From positions 1-64,000 of the forward strand of contig NZ_NGJW01000004.1 of assembly GCF_003987555.1 (NCBI RefSeq): a stretch of DNA of 64,000 nucleotides, given 5' to 3'. Position 1 is the first letter of the stretch. Each line of letters opens with the position of its first letter. The stretch is from Vagococcus lutrae. Its GTDB lineage: Bacteria > Bacillota > Bacilli > Lactobacillales > Vagococcaceae. Below the pieces are notes generated by a model, which worked only from the letters and a program-made list of their open reading frames with translations, did no database searches and was not told where the DNA came from. This document shows, piece by piece, positions 17,084 through 28,936 of this stretch. A program made the position numbers and the translations under genes.

Positions 17084-18074
17084 CACTTTTTATATGTTCA
17101 AATTCATTTATCGTTAAAGTGACCTCTGTCCCTTCATCTAAAATCGAGTGAATTGACACTTGATGATTTAATTTTTCACAAAGCTGCGCGACCATATACA
17201 AGCCCATTCCCGTTGCTTCCTTATGAGACCGACCTTGATATCCTGTGAAGAACGGACGAAAGACACGTGGTAAATCTTCTTTGCGAATACCGCTTCCAGA
17301 ATCAGTGATTTTTAATTGTAGCGCCTGACCTCTACGCATCAAACTAAACGTAATATCAGTCCCAGTGCCAGCCGCATATTTAATACTATTGCCTATGATT
17401 TGATATAAAATAAAACGAAACCATTTGGCATCTGTTTCGATTAACGCGTCGTCTTTAAAGAGTATTTTAGGATAGACGCGATGTCGAATAAAATTTTGCT
17501 TATGGTCATCAATAGTCGCTAAAATCATCTCTCTCACTGAAACTTGCTCAATGATGAAGTCCTGTTCAAATGATTCCATTCGCGCAACATTTAGCGCCAT
17601 TTGTAATCCCTCTTGTAACTTATCAATTTCTTCTAACATACTCTCTCTTTCAACTGGTGTTTCTTCTAACATCAGTTTTAACACCGCAATCGGAGTCTTC
17701 ATCTGATGAACCCATTGATTTATAAAGGTTAGATGTTCCTCTCTTGCATTGCGCATCGTGGTCACTTCACGATAATAATGATCAAACTGATGATTTAACA
17801 ACTCTACCACTTCTTGGGAAAGGTCACTACTATCCGATGTTCGGTCATTTTTAAGGCCAAAAACACGCTTCTTCTGAAACATTTGATACAAATGTTTTTG
17901 AGAAAAATATTGCCACACTAAAAAAATGATTAATAAAAACAAACCTAAAATAGCTGCATATATAAAGACCGATAGACGATGAAAACCATCTAGCCAAACA
18001 ATCAAAGCGAACAAGAAAGCATAGCAAAGAAACAATAATATATAACCAATCTGATGTTTAAAAAAAAGTTTCAT
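17061..18074 (-). CDS. Sensor histidine kinase, BceS-like
   Basis: A 337-residue kinase with two N-terminal helices (about 10-30 and 37-58) separated by a very short loop, the intramembrane-sensing pattern of peptide-antibiotic kinases. The phospho-His lies in FINQWVHQMKTPIAVLK (typical BceS/GraS sequence); the HATPase_c domain shows NSIKYAA, DSGSGIRKEDLPRVF and ATGMGLYM. It is one base downstream of its regulator. BceS kinases normally signal through a BceAB ABC transporter, which is not in this window. Confidence 0.87.
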   Translation of the reverse strand: MKLFFKHQIGYILLFLCYAFLFALIVWLDGFHRLSVFIYAAILGLFLLIIFLVWQYFSQKHLYQMFQKKRVFGLKNDRTSDSSDLSQEVVELLNHQFDHYYREVTTMRNAREEHLTFINQWVHQMKTPIAVLKLMLEETPVERESMLEEIDKLQEGLQMALNVARMESFEQDFIIEQVSVREMILATIDDHKQNFIRHRVYPKILFKDDALIETDAKWFRFILYQIIGNSIKYAAGTGTDITFSLMRRGQALQLKITDSGSGIRKEDLPRVFRPFFTGYQGRSHKEATGMGLYMVAQLCEKLNHQVSIHSILDEGTEVTLTINEFEHIKSVDNLKNA

Positions 18075-18075
18075 T

Positions 18076-18765
18076 TTATATATCCCCTAAATCAAGTCTG
18101 TAGCCTTTTCCACGAACGGTTATAATCGAATTGGGTAGACCGATATCATCAAATTTTTTTCTCAATCGTGTGATATTCACTGACAACGTATTGTCATCAA
18201 CAAAATACTCGCTATCCCATAATTTAGTCAGTATCGCTTCCCGAGAAGCAATGTGCGGATAATTAGATAACAATAATTCAACGAGTTCGCCTTCTTTTTT
18301 AGTGAGTAATTCCTTTTGGTCATGAAACATTAACTCCAAACGCTCAGGATAATAAACAAGCTCACCTCGTTGAATTACTCGCTCATCTTGTCCTGGTGCA
18401 TATTCACCATAGACACGTCTAATATGGCTTTTTATTTTGGCTAACAATAAATCATAGGAGAAAGGCTTGGTAATATAATCATCTGCTCCATATTCTAATG
18501 CCATGACTTGGTCCATATGACTCTCACGTGCAGATAAAAATATAATCGGACATTTTGATTGTTGTCTTATTTTTCTCGTCCAATAATACCCGTCAAAAAA
18601 AGGTAAATTAACGTCCATTAAAATTAACTCTGGTTGTTCCTGTTCAAAAAAAACCATCACATTTTGCAAATCTGAAGGCACAACGACCTCATAACCATAT
18701 CGTGTTAAATGGTCTTCAACTAAGTTGACTAATTTTTGGTCATCTTCCACTAGCATTATTTTCAT
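18076..18765 (-). CDS. OmpR-family response regulator, BceR-like
   Basis: A 229-residue response regulator. The receiver has EDD at 7-9, Asp in LILMDVNLPFFDGYYW (a BceR/GraR-type segment) and the Lys of ITKPF. A winged-helix trans_reg_C domain occupies about 130-225 (LTKKEGELVELL, VDDNTLSVNITRLRKK, TVRGKGYRL). Paired with the following kinase. Likely targets are a bacitracin/lantibiotic-resistance transporter elsewhere on the chromosome; none of its operators can be recognised here. Confidence 0.88.
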   Translation of the reverse strand: MKIMLVEDDQKLVNLVEDHLTRYGYEVVVPSDLQNVMVFFEQEQPELILMDVNLPFFDGYYWTRKIRQQSKCPIIFLSARESHMDQVMALEYGADDYITKPFSYDLLLAKIKSHIRRVYGEYAPGQDERVIQRGELVYYPERLELMFHDQKELLTKKEGELVELLLSNYPHIASREAILTKLWDSEYFVDDNTLSVNITRLRKKFDDIGLPNSIITVRGKGYRLDLGDI

Positions 18766-18920
18766 CTTTTCTCATCCTTCAAACTCTTTTCTATCATCAT
18801 ACGCCAAATCATCTCAAAATAAAAGAAAAGCCAGAAAAATCATCCCTTATCATCAATAAGTTGAATCATCATTAACGATTTATTCAAGAGAATGAATTCT
18901 GGCACTGATATTTTATCTAT

Positions 18921-19607
18921 TTAGAGGTAATATTTCTTAGAGACAGTTAAGTCATCATTTAATTCATAAACTAAAGGTGAGCCCGTTGGAATCTCTAAGT
19001 TCAACACTTCTTCTTTACTTAAATTGTCTAAGTATTTCACTAAAGAACGTAACGAATTACCATGCGCTGCAACTAAAACTGTTTTATCGTCCAATAAAGC
19101 AGGCGCTATCGCATCGTCCCAAAAAGGTAGTGTCCGCTTAAGCGTTACTTCTAAACTTTCTGCTTGTGGTAATTGACGTTGGTCAACACTTGCATAACGT
19201 GGATCTTCTTTTAATTTATCATAATCTGCCCCTTCTAAAAGTGGCGGTAAAACATCGTAAGAACGACGCCATATATGAACTTGTTCATCTCCATACTTTT
19301 CAGCCGTTTCTGCTTTATTTAATCCTTGTAAAGCGCCATAATGACGTTCATTCAAACGCCATGATTTATACTCGGGGACAAATAATTGGTCTGTTTCTTC
19401 TAAAACAATATGGGCTGTCTTAATGGCTCGTTTTAACACGGAAGTATAAAGCACATCAAAGTGGATACCCGCTTCTTTAATCTTTCTTCCGGCTTCTTGC
19501 GCCTCTTTGACGCCTTGTTTACTTAAATCCACATCTTCCCAGCCTGTAAAACGATTAGCTAGATTCCATTCACTTTGGCCGTGTCGAATAAAAACTACTT
19601 TTTTCAT
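18921..19607 (-). CDS. gpmA: 2,3-bisphosphoglycerate-dependent phosphoglycerate mutase
   Basis: A 228-residue glycolytic enzyme interconverting 3- and 2-phosphoglycerate. The phosphohistidine motif RHGQSEWN starts at residue 8, followed by [24 protein letters not shown] and the second His in [11 protein letters not shown]. Length is typical of the dimeric bacterial enzyme. AGGTGG precedes the ATG. Monocistronic; no convincing terminator was identified behind it. Confidence 0.95.
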   Translation of the reverse strand: MKKVVFIRHGQSEWNLANRFTGWEDVDLSKQGVKEAQEAGRKIKEAGIHFDVLYTSVLKRAIKTAHIVLEETDQLFVPEYKSWRLNERHYGALQGLNKAETAEKYGDEQVHIWRRSYDVLPPLLEGADYDKLKEDPRYASVDQRQLPQAESLEVTLKRTLPFWDDAIAPALLDDKTVLVAAHGNSLRSLVKYLDNLSKEEVLNLEIPTGSPLVYELNDDLTVSKKYYL

Positions 19608-19673
19608 GTTTATTCCACCTTTTCTAAATTCATTTCTTACTCTAGTTTAACGGCAATTTAAAAAAAATGCGAA

Positions 19674-19711
19674 TAAAAAGAAAAGAGAATCTCATTCGTG
19701 AGATTCTCTTT
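19674..19711 (-). terminator. Terminator of the tRNA-Thr gene
   Basis: Stem AGAGAATCTC/GAGATTCTCT followed on the minus strand by a T-rich run, eight bases past the tRNA 3' end. Confidence 0.85.
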
Positions 19712-19717
19712 ATATAA

Positions 19718-19789
19718 GCCACCTGTCGGACTTGAACCGACGACCCCTACCTTACCATGGTAGTGCTCTACCAGCTGAGCTAAGGCGGC
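19718..19789 (-). tRNA. tRNA-Thr (anticodon GGT)
   Basis: A 72-base cloverleaf on the minus strand: acceptor GCCGCCT/AGGTGGC (one G-U), D arm GCTC…GAGC, anticodon stem CTACC/GGTAG around loop ATGGTAA giving GGT, T arm GTCGG/CCGAC with TTCAAGT. CCA is not encoded. GGT reads ACC and ACU threonine codons. Confidence 0.96.
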
Positions 19790-19858
19790 AAATTATCAAT
19801 ACAAATAATAGCATACCTAAAATAGTTGATAAAGTCAAGAGTCATTTATCATCATATT

Positions 19859-19893
19859 AAAAAGAGAGGTACCTTTACAAAGGTACTCTCTCT
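19859..19893 (-). terminator. Terminator of rpoBC
   Basis: Stem AGAGAGTACCTTT/AAAGGTACCTCTCT (one bulge) and a T-run on the minus strand, directly after rpoC. Confidence 0.85.
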
Positions 19894-19903
19894 TTAATTA
19901 AAG

Positions 19904-22900
19904 CTACTCTTCGTTATTTAACAAAGCATCTTCTGCTGCCATTTTCGCTTCAATATCACTAATACTATAAACATTTTCACTAGCAACGCCCACTTCTTTT
20001 GGCTCCATATTACGGTATTTAGACATACCTGTACCGGCTGGAATAATCTTACCGATAATAACATTTTCTTTCAAGCCTAATAAGTGGTCTTGTTTTCCAC
20101 GAATCGCTGCATCTGTTAAGACACGTGTCGTTTCTTGGAATGACGCAGCAGATAAGAAACTATTTGTTTCTAATGATGCTTTTGTAATTCCTAGTAAGAC
20201 CGGACGAGCTGTTGCAGGTATGCCACCTGCGATTAATGTTTCATAGTTTTGATCTTTGAAATCAGAAATGTCAACTAATGTACCTGGTAACACATCGGTA
20301 TCACCTGGATCCATGACACGAACTTTACGCAACATTTGACGGACCATTACTTCAACGTGTTTGTCACTGATTTCTACCCCTTGCATACGGTAAACTTTTT
20401 GCACTTCACGTAGCAAGTAGTTACCAACAGATAACACATCACGAATTTGTAATAATTCTTTTGGTTCAATTGACCCTTCCATCAATGGTTCACCACGTTT
20501 AATGGTATCTCCTTCAGAGACTTTTAGACGGGCTGTATACGGAACTGTGTATGTACGTGTATCCGTCTTACCTTGAATCGTAATTTCTCGTGTACGTGTA
20601 GAAGCATCTTCACTAATTTCTGAAACAATCCCTGTCACTTCTGTTACGACAGCTTGACCTTTAGGATTACGTGCTTCAAAGATCTCTTGAATACGCGGTA
20701 GACCTTGTGTGATATCATCTCCGGCTACCCCCCCCGTATGGAACGTACGCATTGTTAACTGTGTACCAGGTTCTCCGATAGATTGAGCCGCAATCGTTCC
20801 AACTGCTTCTCCAACTTCAACTTCTGAACCAGTGGCCATATTACGGCCATAACATGTTTTACATACACCATGTTTAGTGTTACATGTGAAGACCGAGCGA
20901 ATCGTTACTGTTTCAATACCAGCTTCGATAATCGCTTTCGTCTTATCTTCATCTAGCATATCGCCTTTTTTAGCAATAATTTCTCCTGTTTCAGGATGAA
21001 TGACTGATTTATGAGCATAACGACCTAAAAGACGTTCTTCTAATGTTTCAATAATTTCATTACCTTCACGAATTGCAGAAATTTCTAACCCACGATCTGT
21101 ACCACAGTCGATTTCACGGATGATGACATCTTGCGCAACATCAACTAAACGACGTGTTAAGTAACCTGAGTCCGCTGTTTTCAAGGCCGTATCGGTCATC
21201 CCTTTACGAGCACCATGCGTTGAGATAAACATTTCTAAGACAGTTAAACCTTCACGGAAGTTAGAGGTAATCGGTAACTCCATGATACGTCCGCTTGGCG
21301 CTGCCATCAATCCACGCATACCAGCTAACTGAGTAAAGTTGGAAATGTTACCACGAGCTCCTGAATCACTCATCATAAAGATAGGGTTCTTCGCATCTAA
21401 TGTTTCCATTAGCTTCACTTGGATTTCGTCTTTTACTTTATTCCAAACTCCAATAACGCGCTCATAACGTTCGTCATCGGTAATTAAACCACGACGGAAT
21501 TGCTTAGTAATATTATCTACTTGTTGATGTGCTTCTTCAAGCATCGCTTGTTTTTCATGCAAGACACTGATATCCGCAGCTCCAACAGTAATACCAGCAA
21601 GTGTTGAATGACGATAACCTAAGTCTTTCATACGGTCAAGCATACGAGATGTCTCAGTAATTTTAAAACGCTTGAAGACTTCTGCAATAATATTACCTAA
21701 ATGTTTTTTCTTGAATGGTAAGACTAATTCTTGCGCTTCAATCGCAGCCTTAATATCTGTTCCTGGTTCTACAAAATACTTGTTAGGTGTTTCTACCACT
21801 AAGTTGTAGTCAGTCGGTTCATTTAAGTAAGGGAATTCTGGTGGCATAATTTCATTAAACATGACTTTACCAACGGTTGTTAATAAAATACGCTCTTTTT
21901 GCCACTCTGTAAATGGTTTTTCCGGCATAGAAGATGTTTGTAATCCAATGCGTGTATGAAGATGAACGTAGCCATTTTTCCAAGCTAGAACTGCTTCATT
22001 CAAGTCACGGAAGACCATTCCTTCTCCTTCTTGTCCTTCTTCTTCCATGGTTAAGTAATAGTTACCTAAAACCATATCTTGGGAAGGTGTTACAACAGGT
22101 TTTCCATCTTTAGGGTTCAAGATATTTTGAGCCGCTAACATTAATAGACGTGCTTCGGCTTGTGCTTCCTCATTTAAAGGAACGTGAACCGCCATTTGGT
22201 CCCCGTCAAAGTCAGCATTATAAGCTTCACATACAAGTGGATGTAGACGAATCGCACGACCCTCAACTAATACAGGTTCAAAGGCTTGAATACCTAATCT
22301 ATGAAGAGTAGGGGCGCGGTTAAGAAGAACTGGATGTTCACGAATAATGTCTTCTAAAACATCCCATACGTCGTCTTCTTGGCGTTCGATTTTGCGTTTC
22401 GCATTTTTAATATTGCTTGCTAATTCACGTTGAACTAATTCACGCATCACGAATGGCTTGAATAATTCAATTGCCATTTCTTTAGGTAAACCACATTGAT
22501 ACATTTTCAAGTTTGGTCCAACAACAATAACGGAACGACCTGAGTAGTCAACACGTTTACCAAGTAAGTTTTGACGGAAACGACCTTGTTTCCCTTTTAG
22601 CATATGTGAAAGAGATTTTAATGGACGGTTACCTGGTCCTGTAACAGGACGACCACGACGACCATTATCGATTAACGCGTCAACCGCTTCTTGGAGCATA
22701 CGTTTTTCATTTTGAACGATGATATTTGGCGCCATTAAATCTAATAAACGTTTTAAACGATTATTACGGTTAATCACACGACGATATAAATCGTTCAAGT
22801 CACTTGCCGCGAAACGACCACCTTCTAATTGAACCATTGGACGTAAATCAGGTGGGATGACAGGAATAACATCCATGACCATCCACGCTGGTTTATTACC

Positions 22901-23557
22901 AGATGTACGGAAAGCTTCCAAAATATCTAAACGGCGAATAGCACGTGTTCGTTTTTGACCAGAAGCTGTTTTTAATTCTTCTTTTAACTCGGCCACTTCT
23001 TTATCTAAATCAACGTCATCTAAAAGACGTTTGATAGCTTCGGCTCCCATGCCAGCTTGGAAAGATTGTCCGTAATGTTCACGTTTTTCACGATATTCAC
23101 GCTCAGTCAATAATTGCTTTTTCTCCAAAGCAGTATCACCAGGATCAGTGACAACGTAAGAAGCAAAATAAATAACTTCTTCTAACGCACGAGGGCTCAT
23201 ATCTAGGATTAAGCCCATACGACTTGGAATTCCTTTGAAATACCAGATATGTGAAACAGGTGCTGCTAATTCAATATGTGCCATTCTCTCACGACGCACT
23301 TTTGAACGGGTTACTTCAACACCACAACGGTCACAAACGATTCCTTTATAACGAATTCGTTTGTATTTTCCGCAGGCACATTCCCAGTCCTTGCTAGGAC
23401 CGAAAATGCGCTCACAGAATAAACCATCACGTTCTGGTTTTAATGTTCTATAGTTAATTGTTTCAGGTTTTTTTACTTCACCGTAAGACCAGCTTCTAAT
23501 TTTTTCTGGAGAAGCTAAACCAATTTGCATACTTTCGAATTTATTTACATCGATCAA
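19904..23557 (-). CDS. rpoC: DNA-directed RNA polymerase beta' subunit
   Basis: 1217 residues. The zinc finger [20 protein letters not shown] is near residue 62, the catalytic [12 protein letters not shown] near 450, the trigger-loop region [10 protein letters not shown] near 930 and the second zinc site [13 protein letters not shown] near 880. The start is TTG 23557 (reading [12 protein letters not shown]), eight bases after GGAGGG; an in-frame ATG seven codons earlier is upstream of that ribosome binding site. It lies 52 bases behind rpoB in the same transcript. Confidence 0.96.
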   Translation of the reverse strand: MIDVNKFESMQIGLASPEKIRSWSYGEVKKPETINYRTLKPERDGLFCERIFGPSKDWECACGKYKRIRYKGIVCDRCGVEVTRSKVRRERMAHIELAAPVSHIWYFKGIPSRMGLILDMSPRALEEVIYFASYVVTDPGDTALEKKQLLTEREYREKREHYGQSFQAGMGAEAIKRLLDDVDLDKEVAELKEELKTASGQKRTRAIRRLDILEAFRTSGNKPAWMVMDVIPVIPPDLRPMVQLEGGRFAASDLNDLYRRVINRNNRLKRLLDLMAPNIIVQNEKRMLQEAVDALIDNGRRGRPVTGPGNRPLKSLSHMLKGKQGRFRQNLLGKRVDYSGRSVIVVGPNLKMYQCGLPKEMAIELFKPFVMRELVQRELASNIKNAKRKIERQEDDVWDVLEDIIREHPVLLNRAPTLHRLGIQAFEPVLVEGRAIRLHPLVCEAYNADFDGDQMAVHVPLNEEAQAEARLLMLAAQNILNPKDGKPVVTPSQDMVLGNYYLTMEEEGQEGEGMVFRDLNEAVLAWKNGYVHLHTRIGLQTSSMPEKPFTEWQKERILLTTVGKVMFNEIMPPEFPYLNEPTDYNLVVETPNKYFVEPGTDIKAAIEAQELVLPFKKKHLGNIIAEVFKRFKITETSRMLDRMKDLGYRHSTLAGITVGAADISVLHEKQAMLEEAHQQVDNITKQFRRGLITDDERYERVIGVWNKVKDEIQVKLMETLDAKNPIFMMSDSGARGNISNFTQLAGMRGLMAAPSGRIMELPITSNFREGLTVLEMFISTHGARKGMTDTALKTADSGYLTRRLVDVAQDVIIREIDCGTDRGLEISAIREGNEIIETLEERLLGRYAHKSVIHPETGEIIAKKGDMLDEDKTKAIIEAGIETVTIRSVFTCNTKHGVCKTCYGRNMATGSEVEVGEAVGTIAAQSIGEPGTQLTMRTFHTGGVAGDDITQGLPRIQEIFEARNPKGQAVVTEVTGIVSEISEDASTRTREITIQGKTDTRTYTVPYTARLKVSEGDTIKRGEPLMEGSIEPKELLQIRDVLSVGNYLLREVQKVYRMQGVEISDKHVEVMVRQMLRKVRVMDPGDTDVLPGTLVDISDFKDQNYETLIAGGIPATARPVLLGITKASLETNSFLSAASFQETTRVLTDAAIRGKQDHLLGLKENVIIGKIIPAGTGMSKYRNMEPKEVGVASENVYSISDIEAKMAAEDALLNNEE

Positions 23558-23609
23558 AAGGTGTTCCCTCCATTTCATTCTTTAACAACAGGTTGTGACT
23601 GATAGGTAA

Positions 23610-26600
23610 CTAGTCTTTTTTCTCTGCTTGTTTGGCAGCTTGCTCTTGTGCATATTTTGTTAGGGCATCTACGCTAATCAGATCATCTTCGTCATCCATG
23701 TCACGTAACTCAATCTCTTGTTCATCCGCATCTAAAACGCGCATGTCTAATCCTAATGATTGTAACTCTTTTACTAATACACGGAAAGATTCTGGAACAC
23801 CTGGTTTTGGAATTGGTTCCCCTTTTACAATCGCTTCGTACGTTCTTACACGTCCCACGACGTCATCAGATTTGTACGTTAAGATTTCTTGCAAGGTGTA
23901 TGCTGCACCATATGCTTCTAATGCCCAAACTTCCATCTCACCAAAACGTTGTCCACCGAATTGTGCTTTACCACCTAATGGCTGTTGTGTAACCAATGAG
24001 TATGGTCCAGTTGAACGTGCGTGAAGTTTGTCATCAACCATGTGCGCTAATTTCAACATGTACATCACACCAACTGAAATACGGTTATCAAACGGTTCAC
24101 CCGTTCTACCGTCATAAAGAATGGTTTTCGCATCTGACGCCATACCTGCTTCTTTAACTGTTTCCCAAACATCTTCTTCCGTCGCACCATCGAAAACTGG
24201 TGTAGCAACGTGAATACCTAATTGACGAGCAGCCATACCTAAGTGTAACTCAAGTACTTGCCCGATATTCATACGAGACGGCACCCCTAATGGGTTTAAC
24301 ATGATATCAACGGGCGTTCCATCTGGTAAGAACGGCATGTCTTCCTCAGGCATAATGCGAGAAACGACCCCTTTGTTACCGTGACGTCCCGCCATTTTAT
24401 CTCCTTCGTGAATCTTACGTTTTTGTACAATGTACACACGTACTAACATGTTCACACCTGGTGATAATTCATCGCCAGCTTCACGTGTAAAGATTTTCAC
24501 GTCATGAACGATACCGCCGCCACCATGTGGCACACGTAATGATGTATCACGTACTTCACGTGCTTTTTCACCGAAAATCGCATGTAATAAACGTTCTTCA
24601 GCGGATAACTCTGTTACCCCTTTTGGTGTCACTTTACCCACTAAAATGTCACCATCACGTACTTCAGCACCAATGCGGATAATTCCCATTTCGTCTAGGT
24701 TTTTCAACGCATCTTCCCCAACGTTTGGAATTTCGCGTGTAATTTCTTCAGGTCCTAGTTTCGTGTCACGGGCTTCTGATTCGTACTCTTCAATATGGAT
24801 AGAAGTATATACATCATCTTTAACTAGACGACGACTCATAATAATCGCATCTTCATAGTTATAACCTTCCCATGTCATGAACGCGACTAACACGTTTTGA
24901 CCTAACGCCATTTCTCCTTGTTCCATAGATGGTCCATCAGCTAAGACATCGCTTGCTTCTACTTTTTCACCTAATGTGACAATCGGACGTTGGTTATAGC
25001 TCATACCAGCATTTGAACGTTGGAATTTCGCTACGTTATATTTATCAAGCGTACCATTTGAACGACGTACACGGATTTCATTTGCATCCACGTATTCAAC
25101 CACACCGTCATGTTTACAAATTAAAGCAGAACCTGAGTCATGTGCGGCTTTATATTCCATACCTGTTCCAACTAAAGGTGAACGAGGTTGAACAAGTGGC
25201 ACAGCTTGACGCTGCATGTTCGCTCCCATTAACGCACGGTTGGAGTCATCGTTTTCTAAGAAAGGAATACAAGCTGTCGCAACCGCTACTACCTGTTTAG
25301 GTGAGACGTCCATGTAATCGACTTTTTCAGTTGAAACTTCCAAGTTATCACTTTGGATACGTGCCATTACAACATCGTTAACAAACGTACCGTCTTCATT
25401 TAATAGTGAGTTCGCTTGCGCTACCATGTAGTGGTCTTCTTCATCAGCTGTTAAATAGTCGATATGTTCTGTAACACGGCCAGTCTTACGGTCAACACGA
25501 CGATAAGGGGTTTCGATAAAGCCATATTTATTAATCTTCGCATAACTTGATAAGCTGTTGATTAACCCAATGTTTGGTCCCTCAGGCGTTTCAATCGGAC
25601 ACATACGTCCATAGTGAGAATAGTGAACGTCACGTACTTCATACCCTGCTCGGTCTCGTGTTAAACCACCAGGCCCTAAGGCAGAAAGACGACGTTTATG
25701 CGTCAACTCACCTAATGGGTTTGTTTGGTCCATGAATTGTGATAGCTGAGAAGAACCGAAGAATTCTTTAATAGATGCAACGACTGGACGAATATTAATC
25801 AATTGTTGTGGTGTCAACGTGTCTGTATCTTGAATCGACATTCTTTCACGTACAACTCTTTCCATACGAGCTAAGCCGATACGGAATTGATTTTGTAATA
25901 ATTCACCTACAGAACGAATACGACGGTTTCCTAAGTGGTCGATATCATCTGTATAGCCAATCCCTTCTTGTAAGTTTAAGAAGTAACTAATAGAAGAAAT
26001 AATATCAGCCGGTGTAATAGTTTTTACATCATCTGTAATTTGTCCATTTCCGATAACATTGACGATACGATCCGGATCTTTAGGTGATACAACTTTAATG
26101 ACTTGAATCGTCATTGGATCTGTAATAGCACCATCTTCTGATGGATAGTAAGTCACGTTGTTTAAACCATTTTCTAAATGAGGCATTAACTCATTTAACA
26201 CATCATGTGTCATTTCAGTTCCCTTTTCGACTAAAATTTCACCTGTTTCAGGATCTACTAATGTTTCACCTAAAATTTGATTTAACAAGCGTGTTTTTAA
26301 ATGTAATTTTTTGTTTACTTTATAACGACCAACTGCCGCTAAATCATAACGTTTTGGATCGAAGAAACGTGTGTATAACAAGCTTCTTGAACTGTCTGCA
26401 GTTTTAGGTTCTCCTGGACGTAGACGTTCATAAATATCCTTCAAGCCTTCTTCTGTTCGAGAGTCAGAAGCATTTTTATGAATATCTTTTTCTAATGTTA
26501 GACGTAAACTTTCATTTTCACCTAACATCTCTATAATCGTGTCATCTGAGCCAAATCCTAACGCACGCACTAAAACAGTGAATGGAATTTTTCTCGTACG

Positions 26601-27155
26601 GTCGATACGCACGTAAGAAATATCCTTTGCGTCTGTTTCTAATTCTAACCAAGCACCTCTGTTAGGGATGACAGTTGTTCCAAAACTCTCACGACCATTT
26701 TTATCAATCTTACTATTGTAATAAACACCTGGTGAACGAACCAACTGAGAAACGATAACACGTTCCGCTCCGTTGATGATGAACGTTCCCATTTCTGTCA
26801 TTAGGGGAAAATCACCGAAGAAAACATCTTGTGATTTAATCTCACCTGTAACTTTATTATCTAATCTTAGAGTGACATGTATAGGAGCTGAGTAGTTTGC
26901 ATCATGTGCACGTGCTTCTTCCACAGTATACTTTGGTTCTTTCAATTCGTACCCTACAAATTCTAACGACAGTTTATCGTTAAAATCTTTAATAGGTAAA
27001 ATGTCTTCAAACATCTCTCTTAATCCCTCTTCTAAGAACCACTTATAAGAGTTTGTTTGAATTTCAATTAAGTTCGGTAACTCTAACACTTCACTGATAC
27101 GTGCGAAACTTCTTCTTTCGCGATGTTTTCCGTATTTGACAATATGTCCAGCCAA
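23610..27155 (-). CDS. rpoB: DNA-directed RNA polymerase beta subunit
   Basis: 1181 residues, full length for Lactobacillales. The rifampicin region [20 protein letters not shown] and [10 protein letters not shown] is wild type-like, with no known resistance substitution visible. ATP/Mg-site residues occur in [27 protein letters not shown]. The start is chosen as TTG 27155 (reading [11 protein letters not shown]), eight bases after GAGGAG; the GTG three codons upstream is inside that site. A long leader with a terminator-like hairpin precedes the gene. Confidence 0.96.
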   Translation of the reverse strand: MAGHIVKYGKHRERRSFARISEVLELPNLIEIQTNSYKWFLEEGLREMFEDILPIKDFNDKLSLEFVGYELKEPKYTVEEARAHDANYSAPIHVTLRLDNKVTGEIKSQDVFFGDFPLMTEMGTFIINGAERVIVSQLVRSPGVYYNSKIDKNGRESFGTTVIPNRGAWLELETDAKDISYVRIDRTRKIPFTVLVRALGFGSDDTIIEMLGENESLRLTLEKDIHKNASDSRTEEGLKDIYERLRPGEPKTADSSRSLLYTRFFDPKRYDLAAVGRYKVNKKLHLKTRLLNQILGETLVDPETGEILVEKGTEMTHDVLNELMPHLENGLNNVTYYPSEDGAITDPMTIQVIKVVSPKDPDRIVNVIGNGQITDDVKTITPADIISSISYFLNLQEGIGYTDDIDHLGNRRIRSVGELLQNQFRIGLARMERVVRERMSIQDTDTLTPQQLINIRPVVASIKEFFGSSQLSQFMDQTNPLGELTHKRRLSALGPGGLTRDRAGYEVRDVHYSHYGRMCPIETPEGPNIGLINSLSSYAKINKYGFIETPYRRVDRKTGRVTEHIDYLTADEEDHYMVAQANSLLNEDGTFVNDVVMARIQSDNLEVSTEKVDYMDVSPKQVVAVATACIPFLENDDSNRALMGANMQRQAVPLVQPRSPLVGTGMEYKAAHDSGSALICKHDGVVEYVDANEIRVRRSNGTLDKYNVAKFQRSNAGMSYNQRPIVTLGEKVEASDVLADGPSMEQGEMALGQNVLVAFMTWEGYNYEDAIIMSRRLVKDDVYTSIHIEEYESEARDTKLGPEEITREIPNVGEDALKNLDEMGIIRIGAEVRDGDILVGKVTPKGVTELSAEERLLHAIFGEKAREVRDTSLRVPHGGGGIVHDVKIFTREAGDELSPGVNMLVRVYIVQKRKIHEGDKMAGRHGNKGVVSRIMPEEDMPFLPDGTPVDIMLNPLGVPSRMNIGQVLELHLGMAARQLGIHVATPVFDGATEEDVWETVKEAGMASDAKTILYDGRTGEPFDNRISVGVMYMLKLAHMVDDKLHARSTGPYSLVTQQPLGGKAQFGGQRFGEMEVWALEAYGAAYTLQEILTYKSDDVVGRVRTYEAIVKGEPIPKPGVPESFRVLVKELQSLGLDMRVLDADEQEIELRDMDDEDDLISVDALTKYAQEQAAKQAEKKD

Positions 27156-27256
27156 GCTCTTCACTCCTCTAAAATTTTCTACCCGTGCTTTATATTACGT
27201 TTATGTTACAAATATTAAGTTCAGTTAACATTTGCACAGTGCCTAGTTTTTAAGGC

Positions 27257-27308
27257 AAAAAAAAGACAAAAATAGAATTTTCTCTTAAATTTTGAGTTTC
27301 TATTTTTG
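27257..27308 (-). terminator. Terminator-like hairpin within the rpoBC leader (possible attenuator)
   Basis: Perfect 11-base arms CAAAAATAGAA/TTCTATTTTTG (27267-27277 and 27298-27308) followed within two bases on the minus strand by eight T. It lies about 85 bases downstream of the rpoB promoter and about 100 bases before the start codon, so RNA polymerase must read through it to make RpoBC. Confidence 0.6.
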
Positions 27309-27386
27309 CTTTCTATTTAAAAACGCCGAATGGACAATATTTCACTCAGGTTTTATCTGTTTATAAGCTCGGTTTTGCAACTATTA

Positions 27387-27415
27387 ATTCTAATCTTTTT
27401 TTATACGAATGTCAA
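27387..27415 (-). promoter_or_regulatory. Promoter of rpoBC
   Basis: Minus strand TTGACA (27410-27415), 17 bases, TAGAAT (27387-27392), immediately behind tsaD. It gives a leader of roughly 220 bases. Confidence 0.7.
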
Positions 27416-27422
27416 GCCTTTT

Positions 27423-28463
27423 TTAAGATAATGACAAACCAGGTTTGGCATTTAAGTCTAGCGTCCCCAATTGTTGCTTTTTCCATGCAATATATCCTGC
27501 TGCACCAATCATCGCAGCATTATCGCCACATAATCTTAATGGTGGAAAAATAACCGGGACTTCTGGATATTCCTGAGCCATTTTTTCGGTCATAGCAGCT
27601 CGCAATCCTCGATTGGCTGCAACGCCTCCGGCTACAATTAATTGTTTGGCTTGATAATCACCACATGCCCGAACAGTTTTATCGACTAAAACATCGATCA
27701 CACTTTGCTGAAAACTTGCAGCTAAGTCAGCATGATTCAATACTTCTTCACGCTGCTGAGCGTTGTGATAGAGATTGATAAATGAACTCTTTAATCCACT
27801 AAAGCTAAAATCATAGTGTTCTTCATGTATCATAGCACGCGGAAAGTTAAAAACATCTTCCCCTTCTTGCGCTAAACCATCTATTTCTTTTCCACTTGGA
27901 TAGTTTAAGCCCATCACACGTCCTACCTTATCATAAGCTTCACCCGCGGCGTCATCCCGTGTTTCTCCTATCAACTCAAACACACCATCTTCAGGCATGA
28001 GCACGAGTTCAGTATGTCCACCACTAACTAATAACGCAACAAGTGGAAACTCAAGCGGTTGGACAAAGCGAGCCGCATAGATGTGCCCAGCCATATGGTT
28101 GACAGGTATGAGCGGTAACTCATGAGCGAACGCAAAGGCTTTCGCTGCACTCACACCGATTAACAATGCTCCAACCAATCCCGGACCTTCTGTTACCGCC
28201 ACCGCTGTTAAGTCTTTTGGTGTAACCTGTGCTGTTTCAAGAGCTTCTTCTAAACATAATGTAATTTGTTCCACGTGATGACGGCTAGCGACTTCAGGAA
28301 CGACGCCGCCAAAGCGCTGATGGCTTAACACTTGTGATGCCACAATGTTGGATAATATTTCATTTCCATTAGCAATCACCGCGACACTTGTCTCATCACA
28401 GCTACTTTCTACTGATAATATCAACATGCGTGGATTCACTTCTTCTTTTGATTCTTGTTTCAT
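27423..28463 (-). CDS. tsaD: tRNA N6-adenosine threonylcarbamoyltransferase TsaD
   Basis: 346 residues of the Kae1/YgjD fold. It transfers threonylcarbamoyl to A37 of ANN-reading tRNAs together with TsaB and TsaE. The ATPase-like [10 protein letters not shown] motif is near residue 17, the metal-binding HxxxH in [11 protein letters not shown], and VSGGHTEL and [10 protein letters not shown] are present. It overlaps the upstream acetyltransferase gene by four bases, and tsaB is in the same operon. The codons before SVESSCDET (about a dozen) may be partly untranslated. Confidence 0.95.
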   Translation of the reverse strand: MKQESKEEVNPRMLILSVESSCDETSVAVIANGNEILSNIVASQVLSHQRFGGVVPEVASRHHVEQITLCLEEALETAQVTPKDLTAVAVTEGPGLVGALLIGVSAAKAFAFAHELPLIPVNHMAGHIYAARFVQPLEFPLVALLVSGGHTELVLMPEDGVFELIGETRDDAAGEAYDKVGRVMGLNYPSGKEIDGLAQEGEDVFNFPRAMIHEEHYDFSFSGLKSSFINLYHNAQQREEVLNHADLAASFQQSVIDVLVDKTVRACGDYQAKQLIVAGGVAANRGLRAAMTEKMAQEYPEVPVIFPPLRLCGDNAAMIGAAGYIAWKKQQLGTLDLNAKPGLSLS

Positions 28464-28936
28464 GTTTTCACCTTATTCAATTTAATTTCCATTATCTCAC
28501 CATCTTCAGTCGGATGAGCATAGTATTGTTTTCGTGTACCAATAACATTAAAACCAACTTTTTGATACAAGTGTTTGGCTGACCAGTTCGTAACACGTAC
28601 CTCTAAAAACATGCGACTGACCTCAACACTTTGACAAAAGTCCAAGCTATATTTAAATAAAGTTTGTGCCACTTTCTGCCCCCGATAACTAGGAAGAACT
28701 GCAATGTTCATTACTTCTGCTTCATCTGCTAGCACATGTATATTCAAAAAACCTATCACTTGTTGTTGATCGTAAGCAAGCCATAAATGACTGTATGGGA
28801 GCGACCATTCTTGTTCAAACTGGGAAACATTCCAAGGCGAGCCATGCGGATATGCTTGCTCACTCAGTTCTAAGAGTTTTTCACTTAATAGTGGATGCGA
28901 AGTAACTTTTAAATCTATTTTTTGGTACATCATCAT
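28460..28936 (-). CDS. rimI: Ribosomal protein S18 alanine N-acetyltransferase (RimI-like)
   Basis: A 158-residue GNAT protein. The acetyl-CoA binding segment [15 protein letters not shown] follows NIAVL at about residues 75-95, and [18 protein letters not shown] is the C-terminal RimI-type motif. It starts in three successive ATG codons overlapping the upstream stop (TTATGATGATG), so the exact start is open by two residues. It sits between tsaB and tsaD with a second, related GNAT gene, the usual place for rimI in Firmicutes. Confidence 0.85.
   Translation of the reverse strand: MMMYQKIDLKVTSHPLLSEKLLELSEQAYPHGSPWNVSQFEQEWSLPYSHLWLAYDQQQVIGFLNIHVLADEAEVMNIAVLPSYRGQKVAQTLFKYSLDFCQSVEVSRMFLEVRVTNWSAKHLYQKVGFNVIGTRKQYYAHPTEDGEIMEIKLNKVKT

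Noticed and set aside
18829-18903. Possible terminator behind gpmA (CCAGAA with TTCTGG)
   Set aside because: The arms are only about seven bases and separated by more than 50 bases, too weak to claim.
23558-23578. In-frame ATG upstream of the chosen rpoC start
   Set aside because: It precedes the GGAGGG ribosome binding site; the TTG eight bases after that site gives the usual [13 protein letters not shown]-terminus.
23632-26407. Several plus-strand open frames of 60-130 codons opposite rpoB
   Set aside because: They are antisense to rpoB, lack ribosome binding sites and look like products of its codon structure.
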